A stretch of 64,000 nt of DNA from Azospirillum oleiclasticum (GCF_013423485.1 NZ_JABFFR010000010.1:1-64000); one strand, 5' to 3'. Shown: positions 23,885 through 34,152, counted from the first letter of the stretch. Numbers and translations: made by a program. Notes: a model not told the origin generated them from the sequence alone.

Positions 23885-24951
23885 CGGGCGATGGCGTACA
23901 GAACCGTTTCACCGCTGCTGATCGTGTAGTTTTCCAGATGCATCCGGTAACCGAGATCCAGGTTCCGGATGAATGCGGGAATGGCAACATAGTCCTCGGG
24001 GGTGTGATAGAGGGAAATGGCCAGCTTCGGGCGGAACCGCCGGATGCACGCCTCGGCGCCGCGGAGTGCGGCGAGTTCGGCCCCTTCGATGTCCATCTTC
24101 AGGAAGTCGACCCGTTCGACCGCGCCTTCCTCCACCAGCCGGTCGAGCCGGCGCAGCGGCACGTCCCCCGCGTGCTTCCGCACCGAGAACCCCGCGTCCA
24201 CGCCGCGGGGCAGCCGGCCCGCGTCGGCGTCGCAGTCGGTGTCGGCAAGCCCGGTCTGGAACAGGGCGATGTTCCCGAAGGGCGGGTTGAGCGCGATGTT
24301 GTGCCGGATCACGAGCGCATGGTCCTGCATCGGGTCGAAGGCATAGACGCGGCCGCTGTTTCCGACGGCATGGGCAAACGCCAAAGCGGTGTCGCCGAAA
24401 CAGGCGCCGGCATCGACCGCGTGATCCCCCGGCTCCGGTGCCACGCGGGCGCCGTCGCGGTCCAGATGATATTGCCGCATGTAAAAGGAATAGAAGACGT
24501 TCGCCCGCCAGCAGTCGACCTCGATGGCGGGTGCCGTGACGGGAACGGAAAACCGCTCGATCAAGGCGTTCCCGAGGGTGTCGGCGAGCGGCGACGGCCG
24601 GGAGGGCAGTGTCTGGCAGTCCGCCCGCAGCGTGCGGAACCGCTCGCCATCGATCGGCAGGCGGACATGCAGATGGCCCAGCAGCCGGAACAGGATCAGA
24701 CCGATGAAGAGCTGCTTCGAATACTCGTCATCCAGGCATCTCCAGGTGTGGAACAGTCCCTCGTGATTCCTGATGAAAAACATCAGATAATTCTTATGGA
24801 CATCGACGTTGAACTGCAGTTCCTGCCAAACCCCGGGCGGCGGGTAGGTCGGGTCGAAATTGTCCGACGGCCGGTCGTGCATCCGGCGATACATCGTCGT
24901 CAGGACGAAGTCGAGGAACTCGGCCGGTGTCGCGAGCGCTGAAGACGTCAA
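23881..24951 (-). CDS. FkbM family SAM-dependent methyltransferase
   Basis: A 356-residue protein. The C-terminal half is the FkbM domain: VDAGACFGDTALAFAHAVG (SAM loop), GRVYAFDPMQ, DFLKMDIEGAELAALRGAE and RPKLAISLYHTPED. The N-terminal 150 residues are a family-specific extension rich in Trp, Phe and Tyr. FkbM enzymes O-methylate sugars or polyketides; the acceptor is unknown. It starts with TTG at 24951 behind a GGAGGAAGG site. Its stop overlaps the GTG of the c-di-GMP gene, suggesting a joint role in surface polysaccharide or motility control. Confidence 0.84.
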   Translation of the reverse strand: MTSSALATPAEFLDFVLTTMYRRMHDRPSDNFDPTYPPPGVWQELQFNVDVHKNYLMFFIRNHEGLFHTWRCLDDEYSKQLFIGLILFRLLGHLHVRLPIDGERFRTLRADCQTLPSRPSPLADTLGNALIERFSVPVTAPAIEVDCWRANVFYSFYMRQYHLDRDGARVAPEPGDHAVDAGACFGDTALAFAHAVGNSGRVYAFDPMQDHALVIRHNIALNPPFGNIALFQTGLADTDCDADAGRLPRGVDAGFSVRKHAGDVPLRRLDRLVEEGAVERVDFLKMDIEGAELAALRGAEACIRRFRPKLAISLYHTPEDYVAIPAFIRNLDLGYRMHLENYTISSGETVLYAIAR

Positions 24952-25042
24952 TGGCCTTCCTCCCCCAATCCGCCCCTGTCATGGCCTTGGCGGTGGCGGA
25001 GCGCCGCAAGTGGGCAGGACCGATCGGCCAAGCCCCCCGTCC

Positions 25043-25846
25043 TTATGGGAACGGCTTCACCGTGTGCATGTGGTTGAGCGGCCCGTGGCCGTGCCCGATG
25101 CCGGGGGCCGTCAGGATGGCCCGCTCCACATAGGCGCGCGCGCGGGCCACCGCGTCGCGGACGCTCAGCGCCTGCGCCAGACCGGCGGCGATGGCCGAGG
25201 CCAGCGTGCAGCCGGTGCCGTGGGTGTGCGGGGTGTGCACGCGGGGGCCCTCGAAGATCTCTTCCCCGTCCTCGGTCACCAGCAGGTCGCGCACCACGCC
25301 GTCATCCTCCATATGGCCGCCCTTCATCAGCACGGCGCGCGGGCCGAAGGAGCGGATGAGGTCGGCGGCGTGGCGCATGCCGTCGAGGTCGCGGATCTGG
25401 ACGTCGGTCAGCGCCTCCGCCTCGGGCACGTTGGGGGTGACGATGTGGGCGTGCGGCAGCAGCCGCTTGCGCAGCGTCACCACCGCGTCGGGGTCGAGCA
25501 GGAAATGACCGCTCTTCGCGACCATCACCGGATCGACCACCAGCGGGATGTTGACCGCCTGCGCCTCGTACTCGAACGCCACCGCCTCGATGACGGCGGC
25601 GTTGCCGAGCATGCCGATCTTGATGCAGTCGGCGCCGATGTCGTCCAGCACCACCTTCATCTGCAAGGCGACGAAGGCGGGATCGACGGGGACGATGCCG
25701 TGGACGCCCAGCGTGTTCTGGGCGGTCAGCGCGGCGATGGCCGTCGCCGCATAGCCGCCGAGCGCGCTGACCGCCTTGATGTCGGCCTGGATGCCGGCCC
25801 CGCCCCCGGAGTCGGAGCCCGCAACGATCAGCACGCGTCCCTGCAT
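25043..25846 (-). CDS. thiD: Hydroxymethylpyrimidine/phosphomethylpyrimidine kinase
   Basis: A 267-residue ribokinase-fold kinase that phosphorylates HMP and HMP-P in thiamine synthesis. Motifs are VAGSDSGGGAGIQADIKA at the N-terminus, DPVMVAKSGH, and the C-terminal HTHGTGCTLASAIAAGLA with the anion-hole GTGC. Normal length. It follows glmM by 31 bp with a GAGGAACGAGGG site before the ATG, so the two are probably co-transcribed. No TPP riboswitch is seen in front of it. Confidence 0.95.
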   Translation of the reverse strand: MQGRVLIVAGSDSGGGAGIQADIKAVSALGGYAATAIAALTAQNTLGVHGIVPVDPAFVALQMKVVLDDIGADCIKIGMLGNAAVIEAVAFEYEAQAVNIPLVVDPVMVAKSGHFLLDPDAVVTLRKRLLPHAHIVTPNVPEAEALTDVQIRDLDGMRHAADLIRSFGPRAVLMKGGHMEDDGVVRDLLVTEDGEEIFEGPRVHTPHTHGTGCTLASAIAAGLAQALSVRDAVARARAYVERAILTAPGIGHGHGPLNHMHTVKPFP

Positions 25847-25877
25847 CGAACCCTCGTTCCTCTTGCTTTTCGGCCGC

Positions 25878-27248
25878 CTATTCGGCCGCCACCGCGGGGG
25901 CGTCGGCGCTGCGCCGGATCGCCTCGGCGATGTCGCCGACGACCTGGTTGACCAGCCCCTCGTCGTCGCCCTCCGCCATCACGCGGATGACCGGCTCCGT
26001 GCCGGACTTGCGGATGAGGATGCGGCCGGAGCCGTTGAGCCGCGCCTCACCCTCGGCGATGGCCTGGGTCACCTCGGCCATCTCCAGCGGCTTGGTGCCG
26101 GCGGCGAAGCGCACGTTGGTCAGCTTCTGCGGCACCGGGTCGAACACCCGGCAGACCTCGCTGGCCGGCTTGCCGGTGGTCTGCACGACCGCCAGCACCT
26201 GCAGCGCCGCGATCAGCCCGTCGCCGGTGGTGGAATAATCGGACAGCACGATGTGGCCGGACTGCTCCCCGCCCACATTGTAGCCGTGCTCGCGCATGCG
26301 CTCGACCACATAGCGGTCGCCGACGGGGGTGCGGTGCAGGTGCAGCCCCATGCCGGTCAGCAGCCGCTCCAGCCCCAGGTTCGACATGACGGTGGCGACC
26401 ACGCCGCCGCCCTTCAACGACTGCCCCTTGGCCCAGGAGCCGGCGACGAGGCCCATGAGCTGGTCGCCGTCGATGGGCCGGCCGCGCTCGTCCACCAGGA
26501 TCAGCCGGTCGGCGTCGCCGTCCAGCGCGATGCCGAGGTCGGCGTTGTGGAAGATCACCTGCTCTTGCAGCATCGCCGTGTTGGTGGCGCCGCAGCCCTT
26601 GTTGATGTTCAGACCGTCCGGCGCCACGCCGACCGGGATCACGTCCGCCCCCAGCTCGTACAGAACCTTGGGCGCCACCTTGTAGGCGGCACCATGGGCG
26701 CAATCGACGACGATGCGCATGCCGTCCAGGCGCAGCCCGCGGGGGAAGGTGTTCTTCACATACTCGATGTAGCGGCCGGTCGCGTCCTCCAGCCGGCTGG
26801 CGCGGCCGAGGTCGGCCGACGCCGCGAGGTCGGCGTCGAACGGCTCGCGGATGCGCGCCTCGATGGCGGCCTCCACCTCGTCCGACAGCTTGTAGCCGTC
26901 CGGGCCGAACAGCTTGATGCCGTTGTCCTGGTACGGGTTGTGGGAGGCGGAGATCATCACGCCCATGTCGGCGCGCAGCGAGCGGGTGAGCATGGCGATG
27001 GCCGGGGTCGGCAGCGGGCCCAGCAGCACCACGTCCATGCCCATGGAGATGAAGCCCGCGGTCAGCGCCGGCTCCAGCAGATAGCCGGACAGACGGGTGT
27101 CCTTGCCGATCACGACCCGGTGGCGGTGGTCGCCGCGGCGGAACTGCAGCGCCGTCGCCATCGCGACGCGCAAAGCCGTCTCGGCCGTCATCGGCTCGAT
27201 GTTGGCGGTGCCGCGGATGCCGTCGGTGCCGAACAGGTGTCGCGTCAT
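25878..27248 (-). CDS. glmM: Phosphoglucosamine mutase
   Basis: A 456-residue enzyme converting glucosamine-6-phosphate to glucosamine-1-phosphate for peptidoglycan and lipid A. It starts [19 protein letters not shown], has the phosphoserine loop [20 protein letters not shown], the metal loop DGDADRLI and the phosphate-binding end [19 protein letters not shown]. The start is ATG 27248 behind GAGGAG; the upstream ATG at 27278 would add ten unrelated residues. Leftward operon with thiD. Confidence 0.96.
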   Translation of the reverse strand: MTRHLFGTDGIRGTANIEPMTAETALRVAMATALQFRRGDHRHRVVIGKDTRLSGYLLEPALTAGFISMGMDVVLLGPLPTPAIAMLTRSLRADMGVMISASHNPYQDNGIKLFGPDGYKLSDEVEAAIEARIREPFDADLAASADLGRASRLEDATGRYIEYVKNTFPRGLRLDGMRIVVDCAHGAAYKVAPKVLYELGADVIPVGVAPDGLNINKGCGATNTAMLQEQVIFHNADLGIALDGDADRLILVDERGRPIDGDQLMGLVAGSWAKGQSLKGGGVVATVMSNLGLERLLTGMGLHLHRTPVGDRYVVERMREHGYNVGGEQSGHIVLSDYSTTGDGLIAALQVLAVVQTTGKPASEVCRVFDPVPQKLTNVRFAAGTKPLEMAEVTQAIAEGEARLNGSGRILIRKSGTEPVIRVMAEGDDEGLVNQVVGDIAEAIRRSADAPAVAAE

Positions 27249-27418
27249 GCTGTCTCCTCGGGGACCAGTGGGGCGCACAATAGCGCAATTCCAGACACAG
27301 GGAACATGTCTTGACCGCGCACGCGCCGCACGGTCAATGCGTCCGTTCGCGCTGGCACGGAAGGATCACAGCGCCTAACCTGGGCATCCCGCCCGCCCCA
27401 CCGGACTCCGGACGTGCT

Positions 27419-27910
27419 ATGACGCTTATACGCAACGCCGAGGACCAGGATCTCGACGCGATCCTCGCCATCTACAACGACGCCGTCGTCAACACCACCG
27501 CCGTCTACGACTACGAGCCGCGCAACGCCGAGGCGCAGGCGCGCTGGTTCGCCGCGAAGCGGGAGCAGTGCCTGCCGGTGATCGTGGCGGAGATCGGCGG
27601 CGCGGTCGCCGGCTTCGCCAGCTTCGGCCCCTTCCGCCCCTGGCCCGCCTATCTGCACACGGTGGAGAACAGCGTCTACATCGCCCCCGACCGCCGCGGC
27701 CAGGGGGTGGGCAGCGCCCTGATCCCGCCGCTGCTCGATCTCGCCCGCGCCAAGGGCTTGCACACCATGGTCGCCGGCATCGACGCCACCAACGAGGCCA
27801 GCCTGCGCCTGCACCGCAAGTTCGGCTTCGAACCGGTGGGGCTGTTCAAGGAGGTGGGCTGGAAGTTCGGGCGCTGGCTGGATCTGGCCTTCCTGCAACG
27901 GATGCTGTAG
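27419..27910 (+). CDS. GNAT acetyltransferase, phosphinothricin acetyltransferase-like
   Basis: A 163-residue GNAT enzyme close to the PAT/MddA group: LIRNAEDQDLDAILAIYNDAV, the acetyl-CoA loop RRGQGVGSALI, and LHRKFGFEPVGLFKEVGWKFGRWLD near the end. Such enzymes N-acetylate phosphinothricin, methionine sulfoximine or related amino acids; here the natural substrate is unknown. Start ATG 27419. It is single, rightward and divergent from glmM. Confidence 0.9.
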   Translation: MTLIRNAEDQDLDAILAIYNDAVVNTTAVYDYEPRNAEAQARWFAAKREQCLPVIVAEIGGAVAGFASFGPFRPWPAYLHTVENSVYIAPDRRGQGVGSALIPPLLDLARAKGLHTMVAGIDATNEASLRLHRKFGFEPVGLFKEVGWKFGRWLDLAFLQRML

Positions 27911-27947
27911 GCGCCCACCGGCGGTCCGGCCGGGGGGCGCCTCCGGT

Positions 27948-29963
27948 TCAGGCGGCGCGCACGCGCGCCACGAAGGTCTCGACCTCGTGCTTCAGCCGGC
28001 CGGCCTCGCCGGCCATCTGGTCGGCGGCCGTAAGCACCTGGGAGGATGCGGTCCCCGCCTCCTCCGCCGCCTTGCTGACGCCGACGATGCTGTTCGACAC
28101 CTCCTGCGTCCCCTGGGCGGCCTGCTGCACGTTGCGGCCGATCTCCTTGGTCGCGGCCGCCTGCTCCTCGACCGCCGACGCGATGTTGTTGGATATCTCG
28201 CTCAGCCGGCCAATGGTCCGCCCGATGCCGCGGATGGCATCGACCGCGCCGTTGGTCTGCTGCTGGATTTCCGCCACCTGGACCGCGATGTCCTCGGTGG
28301 CCCGGCCGGTCTGGTTGGCGAGCTGCTTGACCTCGCTGGCGACGACGGCGAAGCCCTTGCCGGCCTCCCCGGCGCGCGCGGCCTCGATGGTGGCGTTCAG
28401 CGCCAGCAGGTTGGTCTGGCTGGCGATGCTCTGGATCAGCCCGACCACGTCGCCGATCCGCTGGGCGGCGGAGGCCAGCGCCTCGATGCGGGCGTTGGTC
28501 TGCTCCGCCTCGCTCATCGCGCTCTTGGAGATGGTGGCGGCGTCGGACACCTGGCGGCTGATCTCGGAGATCGAGGCGGCCAGTTCTTCCGAGGCGGAGG
28601 CAACGGTCTGCACGTTGGCCGAGGCTTGCTCGGTGGAAGCGGCGACCGCGGTGGACTGGCGCGACGTTTCCTCGGCGATGGCCGACATGCTCTGGGCGTT
28701 GGATTGGAGCTGGGCGGCCGTCGCCGACACCGTCTGCACCACGGTCTTCATCCCGGCCTCGAAATTGTTGGCCAGCTCGTTCATCACGCGCCGCTTCTCG
28801 CGCTCCGCCTCCTCCTTCAGGCGCTCCTGCTCCGCCACAAGCCGGCAGTTCTCGATCGCGGCATCCTTGAACACCGCCACCGCCTCGGCCATCCGGCCGA
28901 TCTCGTCGCGCTGGCCAAGCGCCGGGATGTCGGCCGACAGGTCGCCGCCGGCCAGCCGGCCCATGGCCCCGGTCATGGCCGTGACCGGCCCCACGATGCC
29001 ACGGGTGATCACGAAGGCCACCAGCGCGCCGAACAGCATGGCGGCGACGGCGAGGATGATGGTGGTGTTCGTCACCTGCTCCAGCACCCCGAACAGCACA
29101 TCGCGGTAGTTCTCCGCAGCTTCATCCTGGGATTCCAGCGTGGATTCGATGAGGGACGACAACTCCCGCGCCTTCGCCAGCATGACCTTGTTTACCAGAT
29201 CGTCCGCCGTGATCACCGCCTTGACCACCTCCTCGAAGGCCCTGCCGTATTCGGCCATCGTCGCCTCGACCTCGTCGAACACCCTGGTGTGACGCTGCGA
29301 CAGAATGGAGTTCCGCAGTTCCTTCATGGCTTCGGTGAAGGCCGCCAGCTCGCTGCGCATCGCCTCCGCATCGGCGGGTGCGGCGGTGTCCAGGAACCTG
29401 GCCCCGCTGAGCCGCGCCAGCAGCAGCTTCTCCTGCGCAACGCCGACGCGCGCCGCGGTGGCAAGCTCGCCGCTGTCCATCAAGGTGGACATCAGCCCGC
29501 TCAGCGCCTGCCGGGCCCTGGTCCCCAACGGCATCTGCTTTCCGTTGTACAGGGTGTTGCGGGTGTTGAGCGCCTCGACCACGCGGTCGACGCTGAGCAT
29601 GTACTCGGCGACGAGGGCGGTGATTCTTTGGAGGTTCGCCCGGCGCTCCGGATCGTATGCCACCTCGGCGGCCTTGGCGAGATCGGTTTTGATCTTGCCG
29701 TCGAGTTGCTTGATGCGGGCCACCGACTCGGCGTCGCCGCTGTTCAGGACGATGCGGACGAGACGCCGGATGTCGGTCATGTCGTTCTCGATCGACGACA
29801 CACGCAGCGCGTTGGTCATCAGGTTGTCGAACCGCTCCACGGTCTCGGACGTGCGGCTCTGCCCGACGAGAACCACACCCGCCATCACCGCCAGAAGAAC
29901 GAGAACCGCGATAAACCCCCCGGCGATCTTGCGACTGATTTTCATGTTTCGAAGAAACGACAT
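27948..29963 (-). CDS. Methyl-accepting chemotaxis protein
   Basis: A 671-residue transducer. One membrane helix at about 10-32 and a second near 305-330 enclose an all-helical periplasmic sensor of about 270 residues, long enough for a helical bimodular type. A HAMP domain follows (about 330-380). The cytoplasmic signalling hairpin has [20 protein letters not shown], the strongly conserved CheA/CheW-contact tip. No pentapeptide for CheR docking is seen at the C-terminus (FVARVRAA). The ligand is not predictable. A single leftward gene whose 5' side has a 530-bp gap. Confidence 0.93.
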   Translation of the reverse strand: MSFLRNMKISRKIAGGFIAVLVLLAVMAGVVLVGQSRTSETVERFDNLMTNALRVSSIENDMTDIRRLVRIVLNSGDAESVARIKQLDGKIKTDLAKAAEVAYDPERRANLQRITALVAEYMLSVDRVVEALNTRNTLYNGKQMPLGTRARQALSGLMSTLMDSGELATAARVGVAQEKLLLARLSGARFLDTAAPADAEAMRSELAAFTEAMKELRNSILSQRHTRVFDEVEATMAEYGRAFEEVVKAVITADDLVNKVMLAKARELSSLIESTLESQDEAAENYRDVLFGVLEQVTNTTIILAVAAMLFGALVAFVITRGIVGPVTAMTGAMGRLAGGDLSADIPALGQRDEIGRMAEAVAVFKDAAIENCRLVAEQERLKEEAEREKRRVMNELANNFEAGMKTVVQTVSATAAQLQSNAQSMSAIAEETSRQSTAVAASTEQASANVQTVASASEELAASISEISRQVSDAATISKSAMSEAEQTNARIEALASAAQRIGDVVGLIQSIASQTNLLALNATIEAARAGEAGKGFAVVASEVKQLANQTGRATEDIAVQVAEIQQQTNGAVDAIRGIGRTIGRLSEISNNIASAVEEQAAATKEIGRNVQQAAQGTQEVSNSIVGVSKAAEEAGTASSQVLTAADQMAGEAGRLKHEVETFVARVRAA

Positions 29964-30493
29964 AATTCTCCCCTTCTCCGTCCGATCGACCGCCGGTCAG
30001 CGCACATACCGGTGGCAATATTCACCATTCTTCGGTCAGGTTGTTGGCCATGTTTCATTAGCTGCGAATGTACTGTAGATTTATTCGCAACCATTGATCC
30101 TGCGACAAAATAGCACCGACCTCTTGAGCAAAATGATTCAAGCAAACTATGTGCCAAGACATGGCCGTCGCACCCAGACGGCCGCCGTTTCGGCCGGGGA
30201 CGAGACTGGAGCGCAAGATCCGGCAAAATACGCATACCCTGGGTCGCACGCCCCCCCCGGGAGCTCCGGAAGACGCACGCATACGGTGCGTCGGAACCAC
30301 CGTCACGCGGTCACGGCGGAGCCATCACGGCAGGACGCCCCCGCTCCGCTGCAAACTGTGTCGCAAAATGCAATGCGGGGCCGTTGCCGTGTCGCAGATT
30401 GTCCGCACGGGATCGCGGGTCCTGGCGCGGATCGCCGAGGCCGCTTTGCCCGGATCGGGCAACCCGCGGCTTGGCCGTAACATCCGGCCCCGC
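29964..30493. other. Intergenic region between the MCP gene and folP
   Basis: I see no supported gene in these 530 bp. The part next to the MCP start (29964-30150) is A/T-richer and must hold its promoter. The rest has several overlapping short frames with poor composition. A run of nine C at 30249-30257 and repeated cgg/gcc tracts are the only notable features. Confidence 0.5.
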
Positions 30494-31645
30494 CTAACGC
30501 CCGGGATGCAACCCTTCCCACAGCGCGCGCGCCTGCGCGGTCTCCGCCACGTCGTGGACGCGCAGGATCTGCGCGCCCTGGTTCCACCCTTCCAGCCCGG
30601 CGGCGAGCGAGCCGGGGACGCGCTGCTTCGGCGGTTCGCCGCGCGACAGGCGGCCGACGAAGCTCTTGCGCGACACGCCGACCAGCACGGCGCAGCCCAG
30701 CGCGTGGTACAGCGCGGTGTGGCGCAGGATGGTCAGGTTATGGGCCACGGTCTTGCCGAAGCCGATGCCGAAATCCACGCAGATCCGCTCCAGCGGGATG
30801 CCGGCGGCGGTGCAGGCGGCCACCCGCTCCTCCAGCCAGTCATACACGTCCAGCGCCGCATCCACATAGCGGGGGTCCTGTTGCATGGTGCCGGGCTCGC
30901 CCAGCATGTGCATCAGCACCACCGGCGCCCCCGTCTCCGCCACCGCGCGGAGCGAGCCGGGATCGCCGGTCAGGCCGCTGATGTCGTTGACCACGGCGGC
31001 CCCGGCGGCGACGGCGGCGCGCATGACGCGGGCATGGCGGGTGTCCACCGAGACCACGGCCCCCTCCCCCGCCAGCGCCCGGATGACGGGAAGGATGCGC
31101 GCCTCCTCCTCCTCCGGCGGGACGGGGGCGGCGCCGGGGCGGGTGGACTCGCCGCCGATGTCCAGGAACTCGGCCCCGGCATCGCGCAGGGCGCGGCCCT
31201 GCGCGATGGCGGCGGCGGGGTCCAGGAAGTCGCCGCCGTCGGAGAAGCTGTCGGGGGTGACGTTCACCACCCCCATGATGCGCGGCCGGTCCAGCGCCAC
31301 CCCGGCGAAGGACGCGCGGGCGCGGGTGAGCGCGGCGAGTTGCCGGTCCACCGCCGCGGCCACGGCGCGTGAGCGCTCCAGCCCCCAGGCCATGGCCTCG
31401 GCCAGGGGGGCGAAGGCGCGCTCGATCCGCTCTCCCTGCCGCACGATCAGCTCCACCTGCGCGAAGGCGAAGCGCCCGCCGGCCAGCGGCACCGCCGCCC
31501 CCTTGGCCCAAGCCTCCACCGGCAGCAGTCCGACCGGCCGCAGATAGACCCACACCCCCTCCTCACCCGCACCCGGCTCCTTCACCCAGGGGGCGAAGCC
31601 GGCGAGCGATCCGGCGGCGGAGGCGGGCGGGCGGCGGATGGTCAT
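30494..31645 (-). CDS. folP: Dihydropteroate synthase
   Basis: A 383-residue enzyme joining p-aminobenzoate to dihydropterin pyrophosphate in folate synthesis. Catalytic core from about residue 118: [78 protein letters not shown] and [11 protein letters not shown]. The N-terminal 115 residues are an extension absent from short (about 280 aa) homologues. The start overlaps the TetR gene's stop by 4 bp (ATGA), so folP lies in an operon behind the regulator. Confidence 0.95.
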   Translation of the reverse strand: MTIRRPPASAAGSLAGFAPWVKEPGAGEEGVWVYLRPVGLLPVEAWAKGAAVPLAGGRFAFAQVELIVRQGERIERAFAPLAEAMAWGLERSRAVAAAVDRQLAALTRARASFAGVALDRPRIMGVVNVTPDSFSDGGDFLDPAAAIAQGRALRDAGAEFLDIGGESTRPGAAPVPPEEEEARILPVIRALAGEGAVVSVDTRHARVMRAAVAAGAAVVNDISGLTGDPGSLRAVAETGAPVVLMHMLGEPGTMQQDPRYVDAALDVYDWLEERVAACTAAGIPLERICVDFGIGFGKTVAHNLTILRHTALYHALGCAVLVGVSRKSFVGRLSRGEPPKQRVPGSLAAGLEGWNQGAQILRVHDVAETAQARALWEGLHPGR

Positions 31646-32295
31646 GGCGTGTCTCCGTCAGCAGGGGCATGGCGGGCGAGGAAGGTGGCCACCGCCTCCC
31701 GCACCACCGTATCGGCCGGCAGGGCGGGGGCGATGCCCAGCAGGCGCGGCCAGAACAGCGCCTCCTTCAGGCAGCCCAGGAACTGGATGGCGGCGATGGT
31801 CGGTTGCTCGATGCGCAGGCGTCCGGCCGCCGCCTCACCCGCCAGCCATTCGGACAGGCGGGCGACCGCCGGCTCCTTGCCGGTGCGGGAATAGATGGCG
31901 GTCAACTCCGGGAAGCGCGGGTTCTCGGCGATCACCAGCCGGATCAGGGCCTGGAGCCGCGGGTTGCCGGTGTGGGCCAGCAGCCCGGTGGCGAAGGCAG
32001 TCAGCGCCTCGGCCGGGTCGATGCCACCGGCGGGCGGCGGCGCCGCGCCGAGCAGCTCGCGGTAGAGACCCTCCACCACCGCGCGGAACAGATCCTCCTT
32101 GGACGGGAAGTGGTTGTAGACGGTGCGCTTGGAGGCACCGGCGTCGGCGGCGATACGGTCCATGCTGGCGGCGCCATAGCCGCACTCCAGGAACTGCCGC
32201 TCGGCCGCGGCGACGATGTCCGCCCGCTTGCGGTCCCCCCGCTTGGGAGGCGGACTCCAGCCTTCCGTTCCCGTTGACGCGCCGTCGCCGCCCAC
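31642..32295 (-). CDS. TetR/AcrR family transcriptional regulator
   Basis: A 217-residue repressor. The helix-turn-helix is in residues 20-70: [44 protein letters not shown]. The rest is a helical ligand domain with a TetR C-terminal pattern ([16 protein letters not shown]). It is divergent from the aldo/keto reductase gene across 47 bp and overlaps folP by 4 bp, so it probably represses the reductase and itself, and folP expression may follow from it. Confidence 0.9.
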   Translation of the reverse strand: MGGDGASTGTEGWSPPPKRGDRKRADIVAAAERQFLECGYGAASMDRIAADAGASKRTVYNHFPSKEDLFRAVVEGLYRELLGAAPPPAGGIDPAEALTAFATGLLAHTGNPRLQALIRLVIAENPRFPELTAIYSRTGKEPAVARLSEWLAGEAAAGRLRIEQPTIAAIQFLGCLKEALFWPRLLGIAPALPADTVVREAVATFLARHAPADGDTP

Positions 32296-32296
32296 T

Positions 32297-32342
32297 TACA
32301 CTACACCGTGCAGTTTACATTTCTCCATCGGGGGAGGGTAGC
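32297..32342. promoter_or_regulatory. Divergent promoter/operator between TetR and aldo/keto reductase genes
   Basis: The 47-bp gap holds an imperfect dyad, CACTACAC-C-GTGCAGTT (six of eight positions symmetric), inside an A/T-rich stretch, about where a TetR operator would block both promoters. GGGGGAGGG before 32343 is the ribosome binding site of the reductase. Confidence 0.45.
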
Positions 32343-33344
32343 ATGGAACAGCGGACCCTGGGAACGTCGGGGCTGACGGTCTCGGCCATCGGGCTCGGCT
32401 GCATGGGCATGTCGGAATTCTACGGCACCCGCGACGACGCCGAATCACTCGCCACGCTGGAAGCGGCGGTGGAGGAGCATGGCATCACCCTGCTCGACAC
32501 CGCCGACATGTACGGCAGCGGCCACAACGAGGAACTGCTCGGCCGCTTCCTGAAGGGCCGGCGCGACCGGGTGACGGTCGCCACGAAGTTCGCCATCCGC
32601 CGGCCGGACGACGCGCCCGTGGACAGCTACGTCCGCATCATCGACAGCTCCCCCGCCTACATGCGCACGGCGGTGGAGGCGTCGCTGAAGCGGCTGGGGG
32701 TCGACGTGATCGACCTCTACTATTGCCACCGCATCAACCCCGCCACGCCGGTGGAGGACACGGTCGGCGCCATGGCCGAGCTGGTGACCGCCGGCAAGAT
32801 CCGGCACATCGGCCTGTCGGAGGTGCGCGGCGAGACGCTGCGCCGGGCTCACGCCGTCCACCCCATCACCGCGGTGCAGTCCGAATACTCGCTGTGGACC
32901 CGCGACCACGAAACCGACGTGCTGCCGGTGTGCCGCGAGCTGGGGGTGGGCTTCGTCGCCTATTCGCCGCTCGGCCGCGGCTTCCTGACGGGGGCGGTGA
33001 CCGGCACCGAGGATCTGCCGGAACGCGACTTCCGCCGCCTGAACCCGCGCTTCCAGGGCGAGGCTCTCGCCGCCAACCGCCGGCTCGCCGACGCCGTGCG
33101 GGACGTGGCCGCCGAGGTCGGCTGCACCCCCGCCCAGCTCTGCATCGCCTGGGTGCTGCACCAGGGTCGGGGCATCGTGCCCATCCCCGGCACCAAGCGC
33201 CGCAAGTACCTGGCCGACAATGTGGGGGCCGTGTCGGTGGTTCTGGCGCCCGACATACTGGCCCGTCTCGACACCCTCTTCGCCCCCGGCTCGGTCACCG
33301 GCACCCGCTACCCCGAGGCGGGCATGAAGTTGGTGAACATTTGA
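32343..33344 (+). CDS. Aldo/keto reductase
   Basis: A 333-residue NADPH-dependent (beta/alpha)8 oxidoreductase. Family marks: [31 protein letters not shown] with the catalytic Asp and Tyr, VATKFAI with the Lys, LYYCHRI with the His, and cofactor-binding [20 protein letters not shown]. It is of the YajO/AKR13-like group that reduces aldehydes. Control by the divergent TetR gene is likely, suggesting induction by a toxic carbonyl or drug. Confidence 0.93.
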   Translation: MEQRTLGTSGLTVSAIGLGCMGMSEFYGTRDDAESLATLEAAVEEHGITLLDTADMYGSGHNEELLGRFLKGRRDRVTVATKFAIRRPDDAPVDSYVRIIDSSPAYMRTAVEASLKRLGVDVIDLYYCHRINPATPVEDTVGAMAELVTAGKIRHIGLSEVRGETLRRAHAVHPITAVQSEYSLWTRDHETDVLPVCRELGVGFVAYSPLGRGFLTGAVTGTEDLPERDFRRLNPRFQGEALAANRRLADAVRDVAAEVGCTPAQLCIAWVLHQGRGIVPIPGTKRRKYLADNVGAVSVVLAPDILARLDTLFAPGSVTGTRYPEAGMKLVNI

Positions 33345-33426
33345 GGCCGGCGTTTTCCGCGCGCAAGGACGCTTGACAGGGTGGCGGGAGATGACCTATA
33401 TCCCCGCCACGCCGGTGACGGTGCGT

Positions 33427-33502
33427 GGGGCCGTAGCTCAGCTGGGAGAGCGACGCGTTCGCAATGCGTAGGTCGGGAGTTCGATCCTCCTCGGCTCCAC
33501 CA
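33427..33502 (+). tRNA. tRNA-Ala (CGC anticodon)
   Basis: A 76-nt cloverleaf: acceptor GGGGCCG with CGGCTCC, D-arm AGCTCAGCTGGGAGAGC, anticodon loop TTCGCAA with CGC at 33460-33462, T-loop TTCGATC, CCA encoded at the 3' end. An integrase remnant begins about 180 bp downstream. Confidence 0.96.
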
Positions 33503-33678
33503 ATCCTCCTCAAGACAGTGATGCGACACAGGAATTCGCCCTGAAGCGGCGGAATTCCCTGCGGTGTGACACCGCCCTGTCGCACACGGCGTCGGCCGAA
33601 TCGCCTCCATTCCCTTCAAAAGCCGCCGTTTCAGCCTGTCCGGGGTGTCGCACATCCCTGTCGCCCAAGCGGCGTCCC
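33503..33678. repeat. Repeat-rich stretch with TGTCGCA heptamers after tRNA-Ala
   Basis: Three copies of a heptamer occur in 130 bp: TGCGACA at 33522-33528, TGTCGCA at 33578-33584 and at 33646-33652, plus a near copy (TGTCGCC) shortly after. An imperfect inverted repeat (GGAATTCGCC ... GGCGGAATTCC) lies at about 33531-33559. Directly upstream of an integrase remnant, these look like arm-type recombinase binding sites. Confidence 0.45.
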
Positions 33679-33882
33679 ATGGGGCTGTGGCTGCGGGGAG
33701 CCGTGTGGCAATTCCGAACCCACCTTCCGGCCGACCTCCAGGCGGTTCTGGGCCGGACCCACATCAATCGCTCCCTCAGGACCAGCAGCCACCCCGACGC
33801 CATCCGGGCGGGACACGACCCGATCCCGGCCGGATCGAGGGGGCGCGGCTGTCGCGCAAGCCGGTGTCACGGGTCGGCTTCC
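33679..33882 (+). pseudogene. N-terminal fragment of a phage-type integrase
   Basis: The first 45 or so codons (MGLWLRGAVWQFRTHLPADL, then VLGRTHINRSLRTSSHPDAIRA) match the N-terminal domain of tyrosine integrases, which reads as W-F-R-x-x-(V/I)-P-x-D-L ... (I/L)-x-x-S-L-x-T. The similarity then stops, and no core-binding or catalytic domain follows in any frame. It is therefore a short remnant of a deleted recombinase gene, beside tRNA-Ala and heptamer repeats. Confidence 0.6.
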
Positions 33883-34075
33883 TGATCCTCGAATGCGGTG
33901 CCCGTGACGCGGATCCGCGCCGCGCGCTTCTGGCGCTCGGTCCGGCGGCACCGGCGTTGGGGATGGGTGAGCCCGTGGCGATGGTGCGCCACATGCCGGG
34001 TCGACCGAGCAAGGTGGAAGCCCGCCCGGTTCCCGGCTGGCAAACCCGGCCGGACCGTTCGTCGGCGACCCGAAA
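33883..34075. other. Remainder of the second integration scar, no gene
   Basis: No gene is recognised between the integrase fragment and tRNA fragment B. Frames on both strands lack any domain, and the leftward frame crossing fragment B reads GIEPARPFGQ, a peptide that arises from antisense translation of tRNA-Leu-type sequence. Confidence 0.4.
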
Positions 34076-34123
34076 TCGGCTGCCCGAAAGGGCGTGCCGG
34101 CTCGATTCCGGCCTGGGGCAGCA
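34076..34123 (+). repeat. tRNA-Leu-like 3' fragment (attachment-site remnant B)
   Basis: Shares TGCCCGAAAGGGCGTGC and the layout of fragment A (11196-11243): variable arm, T-arm with CTCGATT, and acceptor strand CTGGGGC. The terminal CCA has become GCA. No 5' tRNA half is present. The two fragments match at roughly 40 of 48 positions. Confidence 0.55.
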
Positions 34124-34152
34124 AACATCTCCCCGCGTTTTCCAGGCAGGCC

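Noticed and set aside
25847..25877. Riboswitch upstream of thiD
   Set aside because: The 31-bp gap after glmM is too short for a TPP aptamer, and no conserved element is visible.
29942..30306. Overlapping short frames upstream of the chemoreceptor gene
   Set aside because: Composition is random, there is no ribosome site, and the region must contain the MCP promoter.
11196..34123. The whole 23 kb between the two tRNA-Leu-like fragments as one mobile island
   Set aside because: The interval carries core genes (glmM, folP, thiD, tRNAs) with the same composition as the flanks, so the two fragments look like separate scars.
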